A DNA stretch of 64,000 nucleotides from assembly GCF_901000735.1 (NCBI RefSeq), contig NC_081541.1, forward strand, positions 9,725,055 through 9,789,054, in the 5' to 3' direction. The notes beneath the pieces were generated by a model. That model was not told the origin of the DNA, did no database searches, and saw only the letters and a list, made by a program, of their open reading frames with translations. Each line of letters begins with the position of its first letter. The first letter of the stretch is position 1. Shown piece after piece: positions 45,771-58,025 of this stretch. The stretch is from Corylus avellana (Eukaryota > Streptophyta > Magnoliopsida > Fagales > Betulaceae). Position numbers and translations under genes: made by a program.

Positions 45771-46265
45771 ATGGCGCTACCGATGACCGTACAATGCCCG
45801 GTGAGCTCACCCTTCCCTTCACCCGCAAAATCCGGTTACCCACGAACATTCGCACGATTCAAACCGCCACCCGTCAGTCACCCGAAACTCAGACCCCGAA
45901 GAGTTCGACCCCTCACCATCATCAACGCCGCCGACGAAACACCAGAAAATCCCGAACCCGAAATCGTGAGCGCCAAGCAAAGCCCATCGGAACCAGAGAG
46001 TGGAGTCGGCGAGTTGGGATCGGAGATTAGGGAGGCCATGCGGCAGAGGAAGGAGGAGGGGAAAGAGGGAGGGTTCTGGAGCGGAGTGGCGGAGGAGATT
46101 CGCGAGATCGAGTGGCCCCCTTTTGGAAAGGTCTTGGGCACCACCGGTGTTGTGCTCGGGGTCATTGCAGGGTCGAGTGTGGTTTTGCTCACCGTGAATG
46201 CCGTCTTGGCTGAGCTCTCCGACCGGGTTTTCGCCGGCAGAGGCGTCCAGGATTTCTTCGGCTGA
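45771..46265 (+). CDS. SECE1: Plastid preprotein translocase subunit SecE1
   Basis: A single exon of 164 aa. The start is the ATG in AAAATGGCG; upstream in-frame codons contain no other ATG. Residues 1 to about 50 are rich in Pro, Ser, Arg and Lys and poor in acid, as in a chloroplast transit peptide. An acidic linker follows, then the SecE domain: FWSGVAEEIREIEWPPFGKVLGTTG (about 99-123), one membrane helix (VLGVIAGSSVVLLTVNAVLA) and the plant-type end GRGVQDFFG. SecE pairs with SCY1 in the thylakoid Sec translocase, which inserts and exports thylakoid proteins. The 3' end faces that of prefoldin 2 about 700 bp away. Confidence 0.95.
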   Translation: MALPMTVQCPVSSPFPSPAKSGYPRTFARFKPPPVSHPKLRPRRVRPLTIINAADETPENPEPEIVSAKQSPSEPESGVGELGSEIREAMRQRKEEGKEGGFWSGVAEEIREIEWPPFGKVLGTTGVVLGVIAGSSVVLLTVNAVLAELSDRVFAGRGVQDFFG

Positions 46266-46965
46266 GAGAGAGAGTGGGAAAAGATAATGTGGGGGTTGTG
46301 ATGGTCGCTCACTTTCGAGGCCCACTCGGATGTGAGAATGTGAGCTCTATGAACAGAATTTGGACCTATTTTTGCATGACTTGTGTAAATCTTCCTAATT
46401 TTATTTATTTATTTTTTTTTTATGCACATTGCAGTTTTAGAATTTAGAATTTTAATACTAATTTATTTATTTATTTATCTTTTCAAATCATGCAAATTGA
46501 ATAATTCTATATATACCCATCCAAACTCGATTGCTCTTAAAAGTTGGGAGTATAATGAGAAGAACACCAGATTGGATTCACTTTTAAGGGTGGAAAATCA
46601 CTCAACTCAAATGCAAACAAGGAAATTCTACAGCCATGGATAAAGATTGTTGTGCTCAGACCAAAAACGAAAGATGAAGATACTGCACCTATAGAATTTT
46701 CGCCTCAATAGTGTTCGCAAAAGATTAGTGGGTCATTATCTTCAGATCAAGTCTTGCTCAGCAATTTACCTCAGCATCATTTGTATGAATGCAAGCCAGA
46801 TGCTCCCTCTTCATACAAAAGTAACAGACACAAACAAACTCACATTCAGCAATACTTGTTACAGTCTACTATCTTGATCAACCAAAAACCCTAGTCTTCA
46901 ATGCCCAGTACAAAACTAAAGGAAAGTATATGTAACAATATTGAGAAAATAAAGGGGCGAAACGA

Positions 46966-47412
46966 TCATTCACTGCCGCCTGCAGGGCCAACAAGGACTC
47001 CCTGGGCAGAACCTTCCTTACGGCTGCTATCATCCGTTGTCTCACCATCAGACTTTCTCATCCTAATTTTGTACTTCGACTCGAAGTCAGCAATTTCCTT
47101 TTTCTTCCTTTCCAAGGCCTCATTGAGCCTAACAATAACCTCCTCAATCCCCTCCTTATTCCGCTGGACAGCAGGCAAGACTTCTTTGATTGTTCTCTCC
47201 ACCAGAACACCTCCAATCATCCGGTAGCACCGTCTAGATGGGTCAAGTGGCTGAATAGCATTGATGACCAGTGAGTGCTCACTCACTTCCATCTCTAGTT
47301 CAGTGATTTTTGAGTAAATTTGGTTGAGTTCAGACCTCATAGCACCATACTTATTTGCAACTGCTTGTTCATTTACTGGTTCCTTGTGTTCATCTTCAGG
47401 TCTGCTGGCCAT
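46966..47412 (-). CDS. PFD2: Prefoldin subunit 2 (beta-type)
   Basis: A single coding exon of 148 aa. It has the beta-prefoldin plan: an N-terminal coiled coil (about 14-57), the beta-hairpin segment RRCYRMIGGVLVERTIKEVLP (about 61-81), and a C-terminal coiled coil to about 117, followed by a charged, disordered tail ending GSE. Prefoldin is a six-subunit cytosolic chaperone that hands unfolded actin and tubulin to the CCT chaperonin. An acceptor CATAG lies just before the ATG, and a leader exon with donor CAG|GTACTC lies at about 49987-50060, implying a 2.57 kb 5' UTR intron (about 49986-47419). Confidence 0.95.
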   Translation of the reverse strand: MASRPEDEHKEPVNEQAVANKYGAMRSELNQIYSKITELEMEVSEHSLVINAIQPLDPSRRCYRMIGGVLVERTIKEVLPAVQRNKEGIEEVIVRLNEALERKKKEIADFESKYKIRMRKSDGETTDDSSRKEGSAQGVLVGPAGGSE

Positions 47413-47791
47413 GATTCTCTATGAATGAAAAAAATCAACAAACAAACAAATAAAAGGATAAGGACACTAGATGGAAAGAACTTTCCACAATAGCAATCCC
47501 CCCCCCCCCCCTTTTTCCTTTCCTTCCCTTATAAACACTAATTATAAATTTATTACCATGAGTTACATTTGAACAAGCATAATAAGTATTAAGTAGGATA
47601 TTTAGGCTGACAGAAAATTCTGATTGGTTACATTATCCACAATCAGAGATGGACATTCAGGTAGAAGGACCTCATACTTTATGGCAACTGGGTTTGGTAT
47701 TATTAAAAGGTTCAAAATTTGAAACCCAAAAACAAAGGTGGTTGTTGGTAAATGACCAACATAATACTTAATCACATGTAAGGAAATATGA

Positions 47792-47899
47792 TTTTTTTAA
47801 AAAAATTTTATTGATGCACCCTGTGGGACCTAAACGCACGACCTCACCCTCCACCTTACTAAAAAGGGAGGAAGTACCATTTGAGCTAAAGCTTATTGG
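47792..47899 (-). mobile_element. tRNA-derived SINE, second family, 19 bp target-site duplication
   Basis: Read on the minus strand it contains A-box TAGCTCAAATGG, a CTCCC..AGTAAGGTGGAGGGTGAGG body, a B-box-like CGTTTAGGTCCC and a GGGTGCATCAATAAAA end. The flanking repeat is 47773-47791 (CACATGTAAGGAAATATGA) and 47900-47918, 18 of 19 matching. It lies in the PFD2 leader intron. Confidence 0.82.
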
Positions 47900-49986
47900 C
47901 ACATGTAAGGAAAGATGAATATATGGCTTTAGCAATTGTAGGAGTTGAATCTCTTGTGACAAAACCATTAACTGAAGACTTCCAAGACAAATGTCAGTCC
48001 TTAATTAGAAACTAACTGAGAAAAGTATCTATCAATATAGTTCAACATTAGAACAAAAATGCCATACTAACTGACAATCCGGCACCCACTATACTTGAAA
48101 GTGGTACATTTTTATTTTTGGATAAGTACAAAAATGATACATTTATTTTGGAATTTCTTTTCCATATACAAAAGTAACTCATGTACAAAGTAACATTCCT
48201 GCAATAAGATATCTAATTGAGGGATCCTGATATTATTCTCTACATTTCAGCATTTTCGTGAAAAGCAAGAACGGCACAAACAATCCAACAAGTGCATATT
48301 GTTTGAAAATCAAAAAGAACGAAAACAAGAGGAGAAGCCGGAACAAGATTGATTAGCTATGAATTCACCAACAAGCACGGTGAAAAAACAATCAATTAAG
48401 ATGGCAATACAACCTTGAGAAAAATCAGTTAAACCATTAACTTCAATCCTTCTAGTGTTTCCAATTGATAGTGCTTAGACATGAAATGAAATAGTTTTAT
48501 TGCACATGTAACACGGTTTTAAACAAGTTCAGACAATAAGAAAGACGAGTTCATACTTATCAAAAAAAAAAAAGATAGAATATTTCATGGATTCCACAAC
48601 ATTAAACTCATAACTTGAACTTAACAATATGCTTCCATAGATTTTCAACAACCAGATAACTTGAAATTTGCTGTAATATAACTAACAAAATGTGACTAAT
48701 TTCTATCCTTCATCTTGGGACAGTTTAGATTTCTAATATCCTACTCAAATAAAATTTTAGATCCCAACCCCAAGCTATTACCACTTCACCGTAGGAAAAA
48801 AGATGATCAAATTTTAAATGAAGCTTTGCAAGATCAAAAGACAAGACTCACACGAACATTTGCATAGTTACTAAATGCATACAAAATAGACAATACTTAA
48901 GTATACCAAAAACTGTAACATCTATTACTTCCTCTTGAGTCTTAACCTCATACATGATTGGCATCTCAAGAATTTTGCCTGTCAACACCTTTACAATCAT
49001 ATTCGGATTTCAATTAAAGCCAGCATCACTATGGTTGCCATGATTAAATTCCAGGGCCAAAATGTTATGTAAACTGGGTTGAATTTCACAGTTTTTAGCC
49101 TCATGACATAAACTGGGTTGATTTCACTTACAAGCTCCTGACCAACTTCAGTTCACTCCATCAGCTCACCAATTCATATGTTAACATGTATTGTTAGTAG
49201 TTCCTTCCTGGGCATTTACCTTTTTTTTTCTTTTTCTTTTCAAGCTCATGAGTAACCAAATGAAACAGATAGCTCATGAAACCAACAACGCTAGAACTGT
49301 TGATGCATAGATTCAGATACCTCACTTACTGTTCGTAAATATATAACCCTTCCATCATTTTGGAGCTAATACAGAACTGACCCGTCTTTAACATTAGAGT
49401 CGGGTATTCCAGGAAAGTAAATTTTATGTGATAGAAGGGACAAAGTTGAAACGCTTTTCAAAAGTAAACTAATTGCACAGGGTTAAGTTTCATTATCAAG
49501 TAGCTACATTAGCTGCCACATTTCAGAGACCAAGGAGATGTCCCTGTATACAAAACACTGTTCTTTTTTTTTTTTTTTTTTTTTTGTCGACCTAAATAAC
49601 GAAACCTTGTTCAAGAATCGGAGTTTTCAATTCAATGACTCATATAGCAAGAAATGAACGCTATTAGATTAAATAGATTAGTTGGTACATCAAGTTCCTA
49701 ACCAAATTATAACAAAAAAAACAACACTATGTATCCAAAAATTGAGGATCAAACTGACGTATAGATAGTAGTTCACGAACAACCCAGCACAGAGCTGCCC
49801 AAATTCCGAGAATGAAAACCCAAATACTCAGTTGGGTCGCTAATCTCAGAAATCCCCATTATTGAGATCACACTAACTAAGCCCAACACCATCGATTTCG
49901 GCTCAAATGAGACAGCAAATTCATAGGAAACCAAAGCAAACAGCTGTGGAGCAAAGAGACTATAGAACCAGAGAGAGAGGGAGTAC

Positions 49987-50060
49987 CTGGTCGATGCAGC
50001 AAATGGCTGTGGGGCAAAGCTGTGGTGGCTCAGCAGAGTGGCAGCAAATTTGGGGAGCGA
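49987..50060 (-). other. Probable 5' UTR exon of PFD2
   Basis: On the minus strand it ends ATCGACCAG|GTACTC, a good donor. The stretch between it and the PFD2 acceptor (about 47419) has no other coding exon. The 5' limit is approximate. The intervening intron also holds a long poly-T run near 49563-49585. Confidence 0.5.
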
Positions 50061-51679
50061 AGGTGCGACTGTGATTGGTTCTGGGTTATTCACAAACCCT
50101 TTTTGAGTATACCTTTGGATCCCCACAGGAAGTTGTGGAATTGCACAATAGCCCATAATTTTTAACTTTTTATGGCTCTCGCCTCTCGGCACTTAAAAAC
50201 CCACATGGCTAAAAAAACAATGGCTTGTTTGCTAATGGTTGTATATATGTTTTTTTCTTATAAAAAATATATTATAATGTAATATAAATGTGGCACAAAT
50301 ATTAATACAATCTCTCGAAATCTTGTAAAATGAGCCTTTATTAGTTGTTTGTTAATGGGCTTTAGGGGTGTTTTGTATTTTCTATTTGAAAAAAATATAT
50401 ATATTTTTTTGTAAGAAAAAATGTGACACTTTTTGAAAGTTTTTATAGTGGGTTTATATATATATAATAGCTTATTTTGAGAATACTTAAAAAAATGTAG
50501 ATCATTGTTTATAAAAAAATAAAAAATAGAGAAAGAGGTTGGTCACTCCTCCTCTAGTTAGATTGGCCATACGACTACTCTTAAGTATTTTTCTCTTTTT
50601 AATTTTTTTAAATAATAAGTTAGCTTATATCTTTGTAAAGTTAAAACCTTTGTTTTGTTAAAATATATCTACAAGAAGTAAGAATGCAATTTGGGAGAAG
50701 TGTCTTACGTTTTGAAATTTTTGTTAACCTATTGTTAAGTGTGTGAGAATATGTAATATAAATGCATAGACAAAATTACTCAAAAAAAAAAAAAAGCATT
50801 GTGTTTGCTTAGGAAAAAAAAAAAGAAGAAGGAAAATTCATCATAATTCCTTAAATTTTTGTCTGAATTCAATTTATTTCTTGAATTTTTAAAATTGTAT
50901 TTTAACTCCGCAATGGTTTTTTTAAAACATTTTTCATTTCGCTCTTTCTCATCCAAAATTGATTAGTTGGTATTAATAAATTAATACCCGGTGAACAATT
51001 TTGTCATGTGCATATGATATATCATGTGGTAAAAAAAAAAATTGTTTTTGTTATATTTAAACAATAAAAAATAAAGAAAAAAGTATATATATATATATAT
51101 ATATATATAAGGATGAAACCTTAGGAGGTGGCCATTCCCAATAAGATGGCTCATGTGACAACCTAGGATCAGGGTGACACGACCCCCTTGTGAGGTGAAG
51201 GGGTGGTACATCCCTCTACTCCATCTTTTTTGATATATGGCATGTAACATAATAAAACCATTTATGCATTATTATTATTATTTTAACATATTCGCATAAG
51301 AGAAGAAAAATGAAAAAAAAAATATTTAAAATTAATAACTTTCACTTCATGAGGTATACCTTCCGATTGATTGAGCTAGTCTAATCAATTGGAGAAAGTA
51401 TTGAAGCTTTAAAGGGTAAAAAATCAAAGGAATTAAAATGTGATTTTAAAAGCTCAAGTAATAAATTGAGATCACACGAAAAAATTGAGGCGTGGTAGTA
51501 AAATTTTTCCAAGAAAAAAAAAAAAAAAAATCGAAGGGGTGGTTTTCGTAAACACATAAAATGGTAGAGTCAAGGAAAAATTAACGAAAAATATGGGGAG
51601 GTAAATGTAAACCATAACACAAACGAAGTTATTCTCAATAGGAAGAAGGAGAAGGATTGCACAAACGTCGCGGACGTCG
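50061..51679. other. Intergenic between the divergent PFD2 and SART1 genes
   Basis: AT-rich, with a (TA)n run near 51085-51109. A decayed SINE-like stretch near 51280-51385 (minus) retains only GAGCTAG and ATTCGCATAAGAG-type pieces. No gene supported. Confidence 0.5.
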
Positions 51680-52309
51680 CTTTGAGAAAGCGAGCCTCTC
51701 ATCGCCTTGCACAAACGTCGACAAACTTTCTCATCACCGCTCGGTTCACTACTCTTTACCATTGCCACAAACTAGCACCGTCTAAGAGGTACGAATTTCT
51801 CTCTCTCTGTCTCTCACTCTCTCACAGGGATTTTCACGTTAGGGTTCCATTGGTATCACTTAGTTTTTCGAAAGAATTATGCTAGATTGAAGATCAATTA
51901 CTGCTTTATCTTTCGTTTGGTTTCCGAGAAAATCCACGAGAAAATGTAGAAGCATTATTCTGAAGAGTATTTATTCTTATTATTTTGTTACTGTTATATT
52001 CCACTGGTCCGTAAGACTGAAAGTTTAAGCAGCCAAACCAAGCTTTCTTACTTCTTTTCGTTTTTGGATTACTATTCGTCTAAAAACTATATTTTCTGTT
52101 AGTTGCTCACCATATATTTGATAAATTTTTCGGTCAAAACACAACGTGAGCTCCCAAAAATTTACATAATTCGGCTCAAGCTCATGCTTGGCAATGCCTA
52201 AAATTGTTCCTGATATGGTTATTTTTTGTTCTGCGTTTTTTTGTTTGTTTGTTTAGCTGTAAGGGACATGGAGGTCTGATTCTGGTTTTATTTTTATTTT
52301 TTAGTTTCG

Positions 52310-55300
52310 ATGGACATGGAATGGTCTAATTCGCGGTATGAACACCGTGAAGAGAGGGATGATCGAGATGACTCTCCAATGCGAGAACACGGGGATGGAG
52401 GAGCTTATGATGATTCAGAACAGAATGGGATTGATAAATCAAGCAAGCACCGGAGCAAGGATAGGAAGAAGAGTAGCCGAAGTGAAGACAAGGAACATAG
52501 GAGTAAAGACCGAGAACGGTCCAAGAGAAGTAGTGATGATGTTTTGAAGGAACGAGAGAAAGAGGCCAGAGATTCAGAGAAGGATCGAGTACCCAACAGG
52601 GATAGGAGGAAGGAAGATAGAGATGAGTGGGAGAAGCATAGGAGCAGAGATATTAAGGTGAGGGAGAAAGACTATGATCGAGACAGAAATAGAGAGAAAG
52701 AGCGTGAAAGGGATAAAGACAGAAAAGATCGAGGGAAGGACCGTGAGAAGGAGAGAGAGACAGAGAAAGATAGTGATCGAGGAAGAGAGAAGGAGAGGGC
52801 AAAGGAGAAGAATAGGGATAGGGATAGGGATAGGGATAATGATAAAGAAAGGGACAGAGCAAAGGAAAAGGAAAGGGAGAAAGAGAGAGAGAGGCATAAA
52901 GATCGGGAGAAGGATAGAGAAAACTATAAGGATGCTGATAGGGAGAAGGGCAAAGATAAAAATAGGGTAAAGGAGCGGGAGGCAGATCAGGATAAAGAGA
53001 GGTCAAGAGAGAGAGATAGAGGGAGCAGGAAACTTCCAGAGGGAGATCATGATTGGAGCAAGGATGAGAGAAAGGATGATAAGCCTAAACTGGACTACGA
53101 AGATAATAGGGACAGGGATGCTTCAAGGCAAGGGAAGGTGTCCCATCGTGCTGATATTGACGAAGACCCTGAGGGCTCTTCAATTGGAGGGCAGCTGTTG
53201 GCGTCGGAGCTTGAGGAGCGCATCTTGAAGTAAGTGAATCTTTATTTATGCCTTTATGCCTTTATGCATGTTGACATATACTCCTGTAATTCCTACCTTA
53301 ATTATGTCAAATGCCAAACAGTAATGACCATACTTTCTTGCTATCCTGGTTTTACTTGTATTTCGCCAGTAACTACTTTGTACTTAACATTGTATTAGTT
53401 ACTATTTTAGTTACTTGTCTTTCTGATATTCCATTGGATCTTGTGCCCTAATTTTAGTTCAGTTGAATGATGATCATTATGGGAGCATGATTTGCATCAT
53501 ATTTATTTTCTTTCTTAGGATTTGTTGCTTTCTCTATTGGGTGTGTGGCATTCTTCTAAGATTCTGTGATACATATTTTCGTATTTCCAGAAGTGTGGAA
53601 AACTGTTTTTGTTTTCCAAACATGCTTTATGTGACATGGTTATATTTCTTTACATTTTTTTGATCTTTTTCTCCCAGGAAGCGAGAAGAGAGATTGAATA
53701 AAAAATCTGAGGGTGTTTCTGAGATTTTATCATGGGTTAGTCGGAGTCGTAAGCTCGGGGAGAAAAGGAATGCTGAAAAGGAGAAAGCCTTGCAGCTCTC
53801 AAAGGTTTTTGAGGAACAGGTTAGTTGTGTGTCTGATAGTGTTTCTGTATATTACGTTTCTGAAGATGAGTAATTTCAGGTGAGGTTTTTTTTATTAATG
53901 TCACGGTGTGAATTTTACCAGGACAATATTGGTCAAGGAGATAGTGAAGACGAGGAACCAAGTCAGCATACTGCTCGTAAGGATTCTTAGTCCTTAAAGG
54001 TTTTCCTTATAGAATTGAATCTGTCCAGTCTGTATTTTTTTTTCAGTTGTGAGTGCACAGGTGGACTGATTCAAATACTGTACTCATTAAGTTATTTTGC
54101 AGATTCATGAAATATCCTAATGACATCCAAGCACCTTAATAGAAATAAGTAGAAATAAACTAGCATGTGTATGCATGCAAGTGTGGATGACTATTGTTAA
54201 TTGGTCTTGATGAGTTTGCAGCTGTTCATGATTCATGGCCCACTAGCGTGTTGGGAACCTGATCTGCAAGCCCATAGTTTTATTTGATGGATTTCTACAT
54301 CACTGATCAATACTGATATTTTGGCTTGAACACTTGACAGACAATCTGGGAGGGGTGAAAGTTCTTCATGGCCTTGACAAAGTAATGGATGGTGGGGCAG
54401 TTGTTTTAACACTCAAAGATCAGAATATACTTGCAGATGGTGACGTCAATGAAGGTAGAATGATTTTGGTGTAACTTTTAGCTTTTCAGGGCCCAAGTTC
54501 TTTAAGATGACTTGACATGTTTATGTAACAGAGGATTTTGGTCTGATGTGACAGAGGTTGATATGCTTGAGAATGTTGAAATTGGAGAGCAAAAGCGGCG
54601 GGATGACGCTTACAAGGCTGCAAAGAAGAAAACAGGGGTCTATGTTGATAAGTAGGATGATTGTTTCTATGGTGTGTTATTACTTGTAATTATATTGAAA
54701 AAATGACTAACGACCCTTATGCATTGTGATGCTTTAGGTTTAATGATGACCCTGGTGCAGAGAAGAAAATGCTGCCACAGTATGATGATCCCACTGTGGA
54801 TGAGGTTTATTTTTTTTTTTTTCATTTGTTTCTTAAATTTTAGTCTGAGGAGTTTTCCCTTTTCATCTTTTTATTCAAATTATTCCGTGAAATGTTGAGC
54901 TTAGGGATTGGTCATGAAATTTGTAGTCGATTCTTCTTTTCAGGGGGTAGCTCTGGATGAAAGAGGACGTTTCTCTGGCGAAGCAGAGAAGAAACTCCAA
55001 GAGGTAATTTGTTATTCCTTGTGTAATATATTGGAACATAAAGGAGAATAGTAGTTCTATTTGAGGAGGAGGAACCACCTGTGCAGTAATGGCATTCTTG
55101 TAATCATTGTTTCTGCGACTTCCTGTTTATTCAATTTTTTGTCCCGTACTTCGTATTTATTTATGATTTTTTTGTAGTACTTAATTTGTGCAGTTCAGAT
55201 ATTTCCTGTATAAAATAAGTTTATGCTTCTTTTGATGCTCAAATGGATTTTAGTACTTTACCAGTTTTTTTCCTTGATATTGAAGGATATTTTTTATTCC

Positions 55301-57992
55301 TTAATGCCAGCTCCGTAAAAGGATGGAGGGTGCTTCCACAAACTATCGCTTTGAAGATCTCAACTCAGTTGGGAAGATCTCATCAGATTACTTTACTCAA
55401 GAAGAAATGCTTCAGTTCAAAAAGCCCAAGAAAAAGAAATCCTTGCGGAAGAAAGAGAAGCTGGATTTAGATGCCCTTGAAGCAGAAGCTCGATCTGCTG
55501 GTTTGGGTGCTGGGGATCTTGGTTCTAGGAATGATGCGAGGCAAGCCATCAAAGAAGAGCAAGAAAGAGTTGAGGCTGAATTGAGATACAATGCATACCA
55601 GACAGCTTATGCTAAAGCTGATGAGGCATCAAAATCACTGCGGTTGGAACAAACTCTTCCTGTTCAGTTGGAGGAAGATGAAAATCCAGTTTTTGCTGAT
55701 GATGATGAGGATTTTCATAAATCTTTAGAAAGAGCAAGGAAATTAGCTCTTAAAAAGCAAGAGGAGGTGGCTTCTGGTCCTCAAGCGGTTGCACTTCTTG
55801 CTGCCAGCATTCAAACTGCAGAAGATCAAAATCCCACAACTGGAGAGTCTCAAGAAAATAAGGTTGTCTTTACAGAGATGGAGGAGTTTGTCTGGGGTCT
55901 CCAGCTTGATGAAGGTAATTTTCTTTTTTATGTTAGTTTATGTGTTTGAATAAAATTGAAAATTGAGCGACCTTACTGCTGCGCTGGTTGAAGTCAGATC
56001 TCTTCATATTTGATATTTTTTACTGCTTTACGTTTCCCTGGCCATTCAATGTTGTCAGCTCATGGCCATCTTATTGACTGGTAAAAAATTAGGTTTAGTT
56101 TGGATTATCACTGTCTACACCGTTTTGGAAATTTTTTTCTATTAAAATATCATTTCATGTCTTAGTTTGCTCCAGGTTATAACTTCTACATTTTTTGCTA
56201 TTGCTCTAACAGAAGCCCGCAAGCCTGAAAATGAAGATGTCTTTATGCAAGAAGATGAAGAGCCAAAAGCTTCTAATGAAGAAATAAAAGATGAGGCTGG
56301 TGGATGGACTGAAGTTAAAGATGTCAGTAAAGATGAGGACCCTACTAACGAGGACATGGAGGAGATAGTACCGGATGACACTATCAATGAAGTTGCTGTT
56401 GGGAAAGGATTGTCAGGTGCGCTACAGCTGCTTAAAGAGCGAGGAACACTTAAAGAAAGTATAGATTGGGGTGGTAGAAACATGGACAAGAAAAAGAGCA
56501 AGCTTGTGGGCATCGTAGATGATGATGAACCAATGGAGACTCGTTCATCCTCTTTGATCGATTATAGAAAGGAGATTCGCATTGACAGGAGAGATGAATT
56601 TGGGCGAATTGTAAGTACTTCACTTAACCAGTCAATCATTTCTGTTTCTGGGTGGATGAATTAGTAAATCATTTCATATTAAAATATGATAGCATTATAG
56701 TTTAGATATATTCTCTAGTGAAAGGTTTTAAAATAACATGCAGCAGATTGGTTGTGGGACCTCATAGCAGACTGGTTTAGTGAGGAACTTTTTTATCAAC
56801 TTCAATGAGTAGAATACATAGTGTGACGTTATTTGATCATTGGAGTGGATGATGCTTATGCTTATTTAGATAGAGTAGTTTACACATGGTACCTGGTGTA
56901 GATTTTGGAGGGAAACCAGTTGGAAGTGTGTTTCTTTAAGATCTTTTTCGTTGGCAACGGGCTGCTTGATAGTGTATTGTATTGAGGGTTAGATTGCATA
57001 AGTTAAGGACTGACATCATCTCATGGAATAGAATCAACCCCCCCCCCCCCTGTTGCATTAATTGGTACGAAACACATCCTTGAGTGGAGGTTATACAAAA
57101 CAAACTCGTTACCACACAGGTAAATTTTTTTAAACCGCACCATTTCATGCCACTACAGTTTCTTGTAATGGTTATGAATTGGTGTATGCATTTAATGCCA
57201 TATTATTATTATTCATACACAAAAAATAAGCCAAATAAAATGCACTGAGACTATTTATTTTGTTGTATATTGAATTGGAGTCATGATTGAAGACACAGGT
57301 GGTGTCATGGGTTAGTCATTCAAGAAAGATGTGGTGTAAAAAATGCTGACTTCTCCTATTGGGTGAAAAATTGACAACCTAAATGACTTTTTAACTTTGA
57401 GACCCATTGTGCGTGACCATGTCCAAACATGCTGGCTTGTCTGTGTTTGTGTGTGTGTTAATCAAATGTGGAAGAAAAACTGAAACTATTCATATCTTTA
57501 TGATTATCACAATAATCATTGAGCTGTGTCAGTTGAAGACTTTGGATCCTCAGAGCATCAATATGGTTTGCTTCTTTTCAAAAAGAAGATGAGAGTCTCT
57601 TGCTTTCGTCTAGATATGCCTATGTATAGACCATTATATTTATGTATTCATCTTTGGTTTATAAATGAAGTGTAAAGCATCATTTCTATTTTCTTTGTTA
57701 GTGTTAGTGTCCTTGACCAATGTCCATGTTTTTACCAGATGACTCCAAAGGAAGCCTTCCGGATGATTTCACATAAGTTTCATGGGAAGGGTCCTGGCAA
57801 AATGAAGCAAGAAAAGCGCATGAAGCAATACCAGGAAGAATTGAAGCTGAAGCAAATGAAGAATTCAGATACACCATCACTCTCTGTAGAGAGGATGAGG
57901 GAAGCACAAATGCAGTTAAAGATGCCCTATCTTGTCCTTAGCGGTCATGTCAAACCAGGGTATGAATTATATTCTGTTCAATCAAATATCAA

Positions 57993-58025
<33 letters not shown>

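Noticed and set aside
52574..53006. Minus-strand frames of 107 and 117 codons
   Set aside because: Mirror images of the low-complexity Arg/Asp/Glu/Lys coding region of the SART1 gene.
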